Numbered from the stretch's first letter, positions 1-7,134 are shown. The stretch is DNA of 8,306 bases from Firmicutes bacterium UBA3910 (GCA_002391465.1 DGFC01000018.1:1-8306), one strand, 5' to 3'. Notes: a model not told the origin generated them from the sequence alone. Translations and numbers: made by a program.

Positions 1-412
1 CCTGTACACTGCGTTGAATATTGAGGCTGACAATGGGGGGCAGGGCTTCGTTGAAGTGCTCGAATTGGGCCAGTAAATCATCGGTTAAATTGGTAATAGT
101 TTCCCGGTATTGGGGCAATAATAAAGCTAGGTCCATTAGTTCAGAGATCATTTTGCCTACTACCAGGAATAATAAGTACCAGGCTATGAGCCCAACTGCC
201 ACCAGAACTGTCAAAACCGCTATCCCCCGGGGAAGGCGTATCCTTCTTTCTAAAAAGGAGATCAGGGGCTCGAGCAGGATGGCAAAAGTCAGACCGACCA
301 GAAATGGGAGTAGGGCGGTGGCCAGCTGTTTGGAGAAAAGGAGCAGCAAGATGACAACTGCTGCAAGTATAATGATCCGTTTTGGTGTGAACATGTCGCG
401 CCAAGACCGCAC
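1..412 (-). CDS. YtvI-like AI-2E family membrane protein, N-terminal part (cut by window edge)
   Basis: The first 137 residues are readable; the gene continues beyond base 1. The start is a GTG at 412-410, preceded 7 nt upstream by a strong ribosome binding site (AGGGAGGGG on the minus strand). The in-frame ATG at 394-392 has no such site at the right distance. Hydrophobic segments lie at about residues 13-26, 31-48 and 63-86. Between them is the stretch LLEPLISFLERRIRLPRG, typical of the AI-2E transporter / YtvI family (a LLEPL-type helix end, then a short basic loop ending PRG). After the third segment comes an amphipathic, Glu/Gln-rich region with LPQYRETI, also usual there. Family members have about 350 residues, so some 40% is present. 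YtvI of Bacillus is a sporulation-associated integral membrane protein of unknown activity; others in the family are permeases or ion exporters. Family assignment is fairly secure, the sporulation role is not. Confidence 0.82.
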   Translation of the reverse strand, partial: MRSWRDMFTPKRIIILAAVVILLLLFSKQLATALLPFLVGLTFAILLEPLISFLERRIRLPRGIAVLTVLVAVGLIAWYLLFLVVGKMISELMDLALLLPQYRETITNLTDDLLAQFEHFNEALPPIVSLNIQRSVQ

Positions 413-446
413 AGAAAGGCCCCTCCCTTCCTTTGTCTACGACTTT

Positions 447-475
447 AGTATATTATGTTCGACCCTTATTTGCAA
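447..475 (-). promoter_or_regulatory. sigma-A-type promoter of the YtvI-like gene
   Basis: On the minus strand, TTGCAA (475-470) and TATACT (452-447) are separated by exactly 17 nt. Transcription would start near 440, giving a leader of about 28 nt that just includes the ribosome binding site at 430-420. This fits the GTG start at 412. It points to vegetative transcription, although YtvI in Bacillus is a sporulation protein. Confidence 0.6.
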
Positions 476-503
476 TAAATGGGGTGTGCGTTTTTTCGCT
501 AAA

Positions 504-532
504 TTGACAGAACGTACCTTTATTAGTATAAT
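504..532 (+). promoter_or_regulatory. perfect-consensus sigma-A promoter of the cell wall hydrolase gene
   Basis: TTGACA at 504-509 and TATAAT at 527-532 match the sigma-A consensus at all twelve positions with the optimal 17-nt spacer. Transcription would start near 539-540, giving a leader of about 44 nt. A palindrome, GCATATGC (536-543), sits over the predicted start point and could be an operator, but eight bases is weak evidence. Confidence 0.85.
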
Positions 533-569
533 GCAGCATATGCACATAGCAGTATAAATCATAGTATAA
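525..569 (+). repeat. three direct copies of AGTATAA in promoter and leader
   Basis: The heptamer AGTATAA occurs at 525-531 (overlapping the -10 box), 551-557 and 563-569, at intervals of 26 and 12 bp. The last two copies lie in the untranslated leader just ahead of the ribosome binding site. They could be accessory -10-like elements, a protein-binding array, or only A+T-rich leader sequence. Confidence 0.4.
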
Positions 570-583
570 AGAGAGGTCTGGTA

Positions 584-1384
584 ATGGTTTTTGAACCAGC
601 TAATGCAAAAAACAATACAAGATTAGCTGTCTTCGCCTGCCTGGCCCTTGCAGTTCTCCTTGTGACCCAGTCTGGGTTCATCTTTCAGCCGGAAGAGATA
701 GCAGAGGCTGAAATGGCGGAAGCAGTGCCTGTTGAGACCGAATCGGAAGAGATTACTGTCTCGACAGAAGCTGTTCCAGTGGAGGAACTGGAGGAAGAAG
801 GCGAAGCAGAAGAAGATGTCCAACTCCCTGGGGACAAGCCCAAGTATCGCTCCCTGGGAACTTATCAAGTGCAAAAAGGGGACAGCCTATATTGGATCGC
901 GGGAAGTTACGGGATTTCCGTGGAGGAGCTGCGGGAGCTGAACGACCTTGAGTCGGATGTACTAGCGGTTGGGCAGCGTTTGGTTGTGCCCCATGATTTC
1001 AAAAAACTGTATCCCACTGGCGTACGCCTTTCCAACATGGAAGTGGAATGGCTGGCCCAGATGATTTACGCCGAGGCTAGGGGTGAGCCCTATTTGGGCC
1101 AAGTCGCTGTGGGTGCGGTGATTATTAACCGCATGTTGAGTCCCCAGTTTCCCAACACGCTGCGGGGTGTGCTCTTCCAGAGAAACGCCTTCCAGCCAAT
1201 TAGAAACGGAGCGTTTTACAACACTCCTAACGAATCTGCTCGCAGGGCAGCGTTGGAGGCCCTAAACGGCCACGATCCAACGGGCGGTGCACTCTTCTTT
1301 TTTAATCCCCGCCAGTCTACTGATCGGTTTATGCACAGCCGACCGGCGACAACAACAATCGGACAGCATAGGTTCACAAACTAA
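584..1384 (+). CDS. LysM-domain SleB/CwlJ-type cell wall hydrolase, membrane-anchored
   Basis: 266 residues, ATG start with AGAGAGG 7 nt upstream. Domain order: a short N-terminus, one hydrophobic segment (about 14-34) that is a signal anchor or uncleaved signal peptide, an acidic low-complexity spacer (about 37-80, with EAVPVE repeated at 46 and 62), a LysM peptidoglycan-binding domain (about 94-136, YQVQKGDSLYWIA through QRLVVP), and a Hydrolase_2 (SleB-like) domain from about 155 to the end. The catalytic domain has the family blocks IYAEARGEPYLGQVAVGAV, FPNTLRGV, TPNESARRA, DPTGGALFFFNP and RPATTTIGQHRF. Glu164 in AEARGEP corresponds to the catalytic glutamate of SleB-type lytic transglycosylases. 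SleB proper degrades muramic-lactam cortex peptidoglycan during germination. Here the consensus sigma-A promoter suggests vegetative expression, so general wall remodelling is equally possible. Family is secure; substrate (cortex or vegetative wall) is not. Confidence 0.93.
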   Translation: MVFEPANAKNNTRLAVFACLALAVLLVTQSGFIFQPEEIAEAEMAEAVPVETESEEITVSTEAVPVEELEEEGEAEEDVQLPGDKPKYRSLGTYQVQKGDSLYWIAGSYGISVEELRELNDLESDVLAVGQRLVVPHDFKKLYPTGVRLSNMEVEWLAQMIYAEARGEPYLGQVAVGAVIINRMLSPQFPNTLRGVLFQRNAFQPIRNGAFYNTPNESARRAALEALNGHDPTGGALFFFNPRQSTDRFMHSRPATTTIGQHRFTN

Positions 1385-1416
1385 AAGGTACTGCCCAAAC
1401 CGGGCAGTACCTTTTT
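1383..1416. terminator. bidirectional intrinsic terminator
   Basis: The arms 1383-1396 (AAAAGGTACTGCCC) and 1402-1415 (GGGCAGTACCTTTT) form a perfect 14-bp stem around a 5-nt loop. Five T residues end the plus-strand copy and four end the minus-strand copy. It lies between two convergent genes, and the hydrolase stop codon (1382-1384) overlaps its foot, so it should end both the hydrolase transcript and the dehydrogenase-acetate kinase transcript. Confidence 0.9.
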
Positions 1417-1433
1417 ACTTCAGTTCGCAAGTA

Positions 1434-2621
1434 TTAAAGAAGGGCAACCGTATCTCTGGCGATTACAACCTCTTCGTCCGTTCCCACCACGAACACCTTT
1501 ACCTTGGAGTCTGGTGTGGAGATTTCCAGGTCTTCACCCCGGCGGTTGTTCAGCTCAGGATCGATCTTAACGCCCAAGTATTCCAGGTTGCGGCAGACCG
1601 CATCCCGTACGGAAGGAGTGTTCTCGCCGATACCGGCTGTAAAGACAATGGCGTCTACACCATTCATGGAGGCGGTGTAGGCACCTACGTACTTGAGGAT
1701 GCGGTTGATGAAGATATCAAAGGCCACCTTGCAGAGGCGGTCGTCTTCCGCGATACCCTTTTCAATGTCCCTCATATCGCTCACGCCGGCAATGCCGTAC
1801 AGCCCGGAATGCTTGTTCAGCATGGAGTCGATCTCATGCAGATTAAGTTCTTCCTTCTTCATGATGTAAAAGATTGCACCGGGATCGATGTCACCGCTTC
1901 GAGTACCCATCATCAAACCTTCTAGGGGTGTGAAGCCCATGGAAGTATCTACCGATTTACCACCTTGAACCGCGGCAATACTTGCTCCATTGCCCAGGTG
2001 GCAGGTGATGATCTTGAGATCTTCTATATTCTTACCCATGAGCTCAGCGGTGCGCTGGGATACGTATTTATGACTTGTGCCGTGGAAACCGTAGCGGCGT
2101 ACTTTGTGGCGCTGGTAGACGGTGTACGGAATGGCATACAAAAACGCATGGGGCGGTATGGTTGAATGGAAGGCGGTGTCAAATACAGCTACCTGAGGAG
2201 TTTTGGGCATAATCTTCTCAGCAGCCCGGATTCCCATTAAGTTGGCTGGGTTATGGAGCGGTGCCAAGTCTGACAACGATTCTAAGATCTCTTTCGTACG
2301 TTCGTTGATCAAAACGGAGTCGGAGAAGGATTCGCCGCCGTGGACGACCCTGTGTCCCACCGCATCGATTTCATCCACACTCTTAATACTGCCGTGCTCA
2401 GGATCCGTCAAAAGGTTGAGACACTCCCGGATTGCCGTTGTATGTTCTAAAATGGGCATAGTTTTGCTTACTTCTTCTTTGCCCGTGGATTGATGGGTGA
2501 TCACTGCATTGTCCTGGCCGACGCGCTCTACCTTACCTTCGGCCATGACACTTTCGTCACGCATATCGTACAGCTTATATTTCACAGATGATGAACCGCA
2601 GTTCAAGACAAAGATGATCAT
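1434..2621 (-). CDS. ackA: acetate kinase
   Basis: 395 residues, full length for the family. It transfers phosphate between acetyl phosphate and ADP in the cytoplasm (acetyl-P + ADP to acetate + ATP), the ATP-yielding last step of acetate fermentation, and is reversible. Every key residue sits at the numbering known for the Methanosarcina enzyme: Asn7 in VLNCGSSSVKYKL, Arg91 in GHRVVHGGE, Asp148 in VAVFDTAFH, His180 in GFHGTSH, Arg241 in GTRSGDIDP and Glu384 in GTDEE. The nucleotide-site block HLGNGASIAAV (208-218) and GIGENTPSVR (330-339) are intact. Length and sequence favour acetate over butyrate kinase (about 355 residues). The ATG overlaps the stop of the upstream dehydrogenase gene by 4 nt, and an AAAGGAGG site lies inside the end of that gene, so translation is probably coupled. 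No phosphotransacetylase gene, the usual partner, is in the window. Confidence 0.97.
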   Translation of the reverse strand: MIIFVLNCGSSSVKYKLYDMRDESVMAEGKVERVGQDNAVITHQSTGKEEVSKTMPILEHTTAIRECLNLLTDPEHGSIKSVDEIDAVGHRVVHGGESFSDSVLINERTKEILESLSDLAPLHNPANLMGIRAAEKIMPKTPQVAVFDTAFHSTIPPHAFLYAIPYTVYQRHKVRRYGFHGTSHKYVSQRTAELMGKNIEDLKIITCHLGNGASIAAVQGGKSVDTSMGFTPLEGLMMGTRSGDIDPGAIFYIMKKEELNLHEIDSMLNKHSGLYGIAGVSDMRDIEKGIAEDDRLCKVAFDIFINRILKYVGAYTASMNGVDAIVFTAGIGENTPSVRDAVCRNLEYLGVKIDPELNNRRGEDLEISTPDSKVKVFVVGTDEEVVIARDTVALL

Positions 2622-3517
2622 TCTTCAAATTCCTCCTTTTCTCCCTCTTCCAGCGAAACCACTGCGTCGTCTTCAGTGTAGGCAAAGAAGCCTAACCTGG
2701 TCTTTACACCAAGACGTTTTTGCCGCACATAACGCCGAATCAAGGGACAGGGAGCGTAACGGTCGCCGAGTTTTTCCTGCAGCTGCTCCATCCAGCTGAG
2801 GATCAAATCTAAGCCTAAGCGATCGGCCATCTCCAGGGGACCCTGACTCATACCCCAGCTTTCTTTAATAATCAATTCAGCCGCTGCAGCATCGCAGACG
2901 CCTTCGTCGATCATGTAAGCAGCTTCGTTGACCAAGGTGATCAATGCCCGGGGGTTAACCAAACCGGCACTCTCGTGGATGTGGAGTACCTTTTTGTCCA
3001 GGCGTTGGGCGAAATTCTTCGCCACTTCCACCGCTTCTGGAGAAGCAGACTCGGGAACGACCAGTTCCGCCACGGGAACATCGGGAACGGGCGGGATGAA
3101 GTGGAGACCCACCAGTTGATCATTGCGGGTAATGCTCCTGGCCAGCTCAGAAACGAGCAGGGTGGAGGTGGTGGAGATGAAGACAACCTCAGGCCGGCAG
3201 AGATGATCTGCTGTCCGCAGCAGCTCTTTCTTTGTGTAGAAGTGGTCAATGGTTGCCTCAATCAATAAATCCACATTGGCCAGTTCTTTCAGATCCAGAG
3301 TATAGCTGATCCGGCCTAGAATTAGTCTCTTTTCTGATTCGGTAATGGCCCATTTGGCCAACTTCCGGTCTAGGCTTTTCTCAATGCGGCGGAGTGCGTC
3401 CTGACCTCCGGCACCTTGGGAAAAAAGGACAACGTCATATCCTTTACTGGCAGCACATTCGGCGATCCCCCGGCCTAAGCGGCCGGCACCCAGCACTGCT
3501 ATTCTGCGAATTTCCAT
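2618..3517 (-). CDS. 3-hydroxyacyl-CoA dehydrogenase (3-hydroxybutyryl-CoA dehydrogenase-like)
   Basis: 299 residues from the ATG at 3517-3515, which has GGAGGG 10 nt upstream. A TTG three codons earlier is too close to that site to be the start. The N-terminal Rossmann domain has the dinucleotide loop GAGRLG (10-15); the C-terminal 3HCDH domain runs from about 184 to 281 (GLVNPRALITLVNEA, SQGPLEMADRLGLD, KTRLGFFAY). The catalytic pair is kept: His139 in GLHF and Glu151 twelve residues on; Ser118 in the STTSTL block and Asn188 are also present. Oddities: the acidic residue ending the second beta strand, which usually holds the NAD ribose, is Ser33; the usual HFFNPVP reads HFIPPVP; and the last 18 residues are a very acidic tail. 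It should interconvert a 3-hydroxyacyl-CoA and a 3-oxoacyl-CoA. Chain length and cofactor (NAD or NADP) cannot be read reliably. First gene of an operon with ackA. Confidence 0.88.
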   Translation of the reverse strand: MEIRRIAVLGAGRLGRGIAECAASKGYDVVLFSQGAGGQDALRRIEKSLDRKLAKWAITESEKRLILGRISYTLDLKELANVDLLIEATIDHFYTKKELLRTADHLCRPEVVFISTTSTLLVSELARSITRNDQLVGLHFIPPVPDVPVAELVVPESASPEAVEVAKNFAQRLDKKVLHIHESAGLVNPRALITLVNEAAYMIDEGVCDAAAAELIIKESWGMSQGPLEMADRLGLDLILSWMEQLQEKLGDRYAPCPLIRRYVRQKRLGVKTRLGFFAYTEDDAVVSLEEGEKEEFEE

Positions 3518-3571
3518 GAAAAACAATCCCTCCTACAGAAGTGCGATAAAATAAGTTCCCTACTGCTAATT

Positions 3572-3600
3572 CTCATATTGCCCACCGTTTCCTGCTTCAA
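3572..3600 (-). promoter_or_regulatory. candidate promoter of the dehydrogenase-ackA operon
   Basis: On the minus strand TTGAAG (3600-3595) and TATGAG (3577-3572) are 17 nt apart, each matching the sigma-A consensus at four of six positions. The leader would be about 47 nt. This is the best-spaced candidate I find in the divergent gap, but the match is modest. Confidence 0.35.
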
Positions 3601-3614
3601 TTCCCTTTTTTGGG

Positions 3615-3642
3615 TTGCTATTTAGGGCAAGTATGATAAAAT
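3615..3642 (+). promoter_or_regulatory. candidate sigma-A promoter of guaB
   Basis: TTGCTA (3615-3620) and TAAAAT (3637-3642) are 16 nt apart, matching four and five of six consensus positions. An alternative -10, TATGAT at 3632-3637, pairs with a weaker -35 at 3610-3615. Transcription would start near 3649, about 45 nt before the start codon. I see no purine riboswitch-like structure in the leader. Confidence 0.5.
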
Positions 3643-3678
3643 ATCGACAAAATCAACGCGTAACAGCCAGATGAATAA

Positions 3679-5157
<1,479 letters not shown>

Positions 5158-5215
5158 GAACGGAAGAGTATAGCATAAATTCCCCTTCTGCGTAGAGATA
5201 AGAAAAGAGGAGGGG

Positions 5216-5362
5216 ATGACAATTTACGGCAATAGGTTTCGGCGCGATGTGGTGGAAGGCCTAGCCTACAAATACTGGTGGGAGATCCTGCCCAAAATCA
5301 CCCGCTGCAGGCAGAAGGGCAGGCAGAGGCCTTGGGGATACGAACATTTAGGTAGATCATAA
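5216..5362 (+). CDS. 48-residue basic ORF between guaB and a terminator; possible leader peptide
   Basis: Unrecognised. The ATG is preceded by a purine-rich run (GAGG 5 nt upstream, and AGGAGG only 2 nt upstream, which is close). The product begins MTIYGNRFRRDVVEG, has an aromatic patch AYKYWWEILP (17-26) with tandem Trp codons, and is strongly basic after it (KITRCRQKGRQRPWG). There is no membrane segment or signal peptide. Its DNA carries a direct repeat GCAGGCAGA at 5307 and 5319, and a 7-bp inverted repeat (5287-5293 with 5317-5323). The TAA stop at 5360-5362 touches the first base of the terminator stem that follows. It could be a small protein translated from the guaB transcript, a leader peptide controlling the CPBP gene, a decayed gene remnant, or a chance ORF. 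The ribosome binding site and lack of any other terminator after guaB favour it being transcribed. Confidence 0.4.
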   Translation: MTIYGNRFRRDVVEGLAYKYWWEILPKITRCRQKGRQRPWGYEHLGRS

Positions 5363-5386
5363 AAAGGGGCGGTCGGCGCCCCTTTT
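5362..5386 (+). terminator. intrinsic terminator after guaB, directly before the CPBP gene
   Basis: The arms 5362-5371 (AAAAGGGGCG) and 5377-5386 (CGCCCCTTTT) form a perfect 10-bp stem with a 5-nt loop (GTCGG), ending in four T. The next start codon is only 18 nt further on, and those 18 nt hold just its ribosome binding site. The downstream gene must therefore be read through this hairpin or start transcription upstream of or inside it. Confidence 0.85.
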
Positions 5387-5404
5387 GCAAGTAGGAGAGG
5401 TGGC

Positions 5405-6055
5405 ATGACAGGACAGGATAGAAGGCCATTCGGTGTTTTCCTCAGTCTGGGCAGCTGGTTGCTTTTAATCATCCTGAACGTAATCTTCGCCCCATCACCC
5501 CTGGTTCTCCAGGTTGTGCATCAGGCGATTTTAATCACCATTGGGCTGTTCTGCGTGCGCCCCGAGCTTTTGGCCTATCCCGGGCCAAAACTTATCAAGC
5601 GGGGAGTAATCTACGGCATAGGTCTCTATGCCCTTAACACCGCCTTAGCAGCCCTAACGGTGTGGCTGCTCATGCGTATAGTCGATGCTGACACAATAGT
5701 CGACCTTGCAAACGAAGAAAGGGCTGCCCTTGAGCCCTTTCTTAGCGAGAACGGTTTCTTATCCATGTTTACTTCGGTACTGACCCTAGTGGTGGGGGCG
5801 CCCCTCAGTGAAGAATTGTTTTTCCGGGGCCTAATCCTGGACAAGCTGCGGGAGCGCCAAAGCACCGCTTCAGCCCTAATCATCACCGCTTTGATCTTCG
5901 CCGTAGTTCATTTTTATCTCATACAGTTCGCCCCGGTTTTGGCTGCCGGCATTGTGCTGGGTGTGATTTTCATTCGGACCGAGAATTTGCTAGTACCGAT
6001 TATAGCCCATGCAGTGTCAAATGGGCTGGCTTTAATCGCTTGGTATCTGTTATAG
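5405..6055 (+). CDS. CPBP-family intramembrane metalloprotease (CAAX protease/Abi type)
   Basis: 216 residues, ATG start with AGGAGAGG about 5 nt upstream. It is a polytopic membrane protein: hydrophobic segments at about 14-30, 34-50, 67-92, 120-133, 155-170, 174-191 and 196-215. All three signature motifs of the family are intact: EExxxR as Glu136-Glu137 to Arg141 in SEELFFRG, FxxxH as Phe165 to His169 in FAVVH, and HxxxN as His202 to Asn206 in HAVSN. These residues form the glutamate-histidine active site inside the membrane. The family includes Rce1-like prenyl-protein proteases and bacteriocin-immunity (Abi) proteins; in Bacillota most members have no known substrate. No bacteriocin gene is near, though the small basic ORF upstream could be a partner and cannot be excluded. 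Its end overlaps the end of the opposing darA gene by 6 nt. Family is secure, role unknown. Confidence 0.93.
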   Translation: MTGQDRRPFGVFLSLGSWLLLIILNVIFAPSPLVLQVVHQAILITIGLFCVRPELLAYPGPKLIKRGVIYGIGLYALNTALAALTVWLLMRIVDADTIVDLANEERAALEPFLSENGFLSMFTSVLTLVVGAPLSEELFFRGLILDKLRERQSTASALIITALIFAVVHFYLIQFAPVLAAGIVLGVIFIRTENLLVPIIAHAVSNGLALIAWYLL

Positions 6056-6370
6056 CCTGCGGAATTGATCCACGTCCACCACAAAGACAATTGCCCCGCC
6101 CGATTCGATCTCGATAGGCACGCCAATGGCGGTGGGTAGTTCGGGAGTTATGTGGGGTACAATCTTCTTGCGCGGTGCACAAGTGGTGCGGATGATCTGC
6201 ATTACTTCTTCCACCCGCTCATCGTCGACACCGATCAGCAGCGTTGTGTTGCCCCGCAGGAGAAACCCGCCTGTGCTGGCCAGTTTGGTAGCTTGAAAAC
6301 CATTTTCTACCAATGCTTCCATCAGGAAAGCCGCATCCGTATCTTCGATTACTGTAATAATCAGTTTCAT
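6050..6370 (-). CDS. darA: cyclic-di-AMP receptor, PII-like protein DarA (YaaQ/PstA, DUF970)
   Basis: 106 residues, the size of the family (about 109). The start is the ATG at 6370-6368, with AAGGAGGGAG upstream on the minus strand; a longer reading frame upstream of it is not needed. DarA is a trimeric cytosolic PII-like protein that binds c-di-AMP between subunits. The fold begins MKLIITVIEDTD and ends IEIESGGAIVFVVDVDQF, both typical. The ligand-site block is present: Thr28 in ATKLAST, Gly35-Phe36-Leu37 in TGGFL, Asn41 in GNTT and Gly47 in IGVDD. Arg26 of the Bacillus protein is Gln here. The loop at about 68-83 is short. In many Bacillota the gene lies between tmk and holB; here it stands alone, behind a terminator and convergent with the CPBP gene. 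I find no convincing promoter in the 96 nt upstream, though one must lie there or the upstream terminator must leak. Confidence 0.95.
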   Translation of the reverse strand: MKLIITVIEDTDAAFLMEALVENGFQATKLASTGGFLLRGNTTLLIGVDDERVEEVMQIIRTTCAPRKKIVPHITPELPTAIGVPIEIESGGAIVFVVDVDQFRRL

Positions 6371-6466
6371 GGGAACTCCCTCCTTCACCGTTATTTTAGA
6401 CAAAGCTCTGCGTTTTCCTTTTCTCTCCCTCCCATCTTTTCCCTCTTGACGCTGTACACCATACAT

Positions 6467-6504
6467 AAAAAAGCCAAATCCAGCAGTTTCTGCTGGATTT
6501 GCTT
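6467..6504 (-). terminator. intrinsic terminator of the gene at 6511-7134
   Basis: Read on the minus strand, an 11-bp perfect stem (AAATCCAGCAG with CTGCTGGATTT; 6500-6490 and 6486-6476) encloses a 3-nt loop. It is extended by AAGC/GCTT across one bulged base and followed by a run of six T (6472-6467). It begins 7 nt after the stop codon of the upstream gene and separates that gene from darA. Confidence 0.88.
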
Positions 6505-6510
6505 ATGGGC

Positions 6511-7134
6511 TCAGCCTATATCGGGCGGACTCGGTTGTGGAGGGAAGGGAGGCCAGAAGGCACCCGATTCGGCCAGTTCAAACCACTCAGCGCAGCCCAG
6601 GGGCGAGACTTGTTCGCACAAGGGCGGTTCGGACGAGAATCTTCCCATTACTTCTAACTGCACTAAAGCAACCGCTTTAACTATGATGTAGATACCCACA
6701 TCGCACTCAATTACCTCGCCGCTGTCAACGACACGGCAGCCAATGCAGCGCACTAGGGGCAGGAGTACCACTTCCATACCCGGCAGGGCCCCAACTAGGC
6801 GCAGGCCCCGACGCCTAAACTGCCCAGCTTGTTGAATAAACTGGGTGTTGCCGTTGGAATCGTATTCGATGTTCAGGGTAAAGGTCACGTCAATGTCCAC
6901 TTCATCTGTTCCCACAACGAAGCCTGTTGCCACCAAATCGGTGATGGCACAGTCTACTACGTTAACAGCAGGCGGGAAAACGGGGGGAATGGGAACCCGG
7001 AGGGTGATGCAGTCCACTATGGAGCATTCGTTGTAGACTTTGTTAACGTAGATTATCTCGGGCCGGAACGGGTTGACCTGATCGGAACTGCCGCAGAGGG
7101 AATCGGGACGACGCTGTTGCTCAGGGGTTTTCAT
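6511..7134 (-). CDS. cysteine-containing protein of unknown family, possibly spore-surface
   Basis: 207 residues from the ATG at 7134-7132, with AAAGGAGG 7 nt upstream; a TTG two codons earlier overlaps that spacing and is not needed. No signal peptide or membrane helix. The N-terminal 20 residues are polar. A conserved-looking block follows: RPEIIYVNKVYNECSIVDC (about 24-42), then VPIPPVF. The middle (about 60-165) alternates hydrophobic and polar residues, suggesting beta strands, with DEVDIDVTFTLNIEYD and the pair CIGC (130-133). The C-terminus is proline-rich (WPPFPPQPSPPDIG). Nine cysteines are spread through it (14, 37, 42, 62, 130, 133, 144, 173, 181). The KVYNEC...DC block followed by a beta-rich body recalls uncharacterised clostridial proteins linked with spore coats; this is from memory and unverified. 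Single-gene unit with its own terminator, divergent from the gene at 7252. Confidence 0.75.
   Translation of the reverse strand: MKTPEQQRRPDSLCGSSDQVNPFRPEIIYVNKVYNECSIVDCITLRVPIPPVFPPAVNVVDCAITDLVATGFVVGTDEVDIDVTFTLNIEYDSNGNTQFIQQAGQFRRRGLRLVGALPGMEVVLLPLVRCIGCRVVDSGEVIECDVGIYIIVKAVALVQLEVMGRFSSEPPLCEQVSPLGCAEWFELAESGAFWPPFPPQPSPPDIG

Noticed and set aside
536..543. Palindrome GCATATGC at the hydrolase transcription start as an operator
   Set aside because: Eight bases of symmetry in an A+T-rich leader is likely by chance and flanking bases do not extend it.
21..557. 178-codon plus-strand ORF at the left edge
   Set aside because: It is antisense to the YtvI-like gene and runs through both divergent promoters; the minus-strand product has clear membrane segments and a family signature.
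1287..1925. 212-codon plus-strand ORF across the end of the hydrolase gene and into the ackA region
   Set aside because: It crosses the terminator and lies antisense to a fully conserved acetate kinase; its translation has no recognisable domain and it has no ribosome binding site, so it is a shadow.
6446..6451. TTGACG on the plus strand as a -35 box
   Set aside because: No -10-like hexamer stands 16-18 nt downstream, and no plus-strand gene follows.
6371..6466. 32 extra N-terminal codons for darA
   Set aside because: The upstream extension is a charged, non-conserved stretch, while the ATG at 6370 has an excellent ribosome binding site and gives the family's normal N-terminus.
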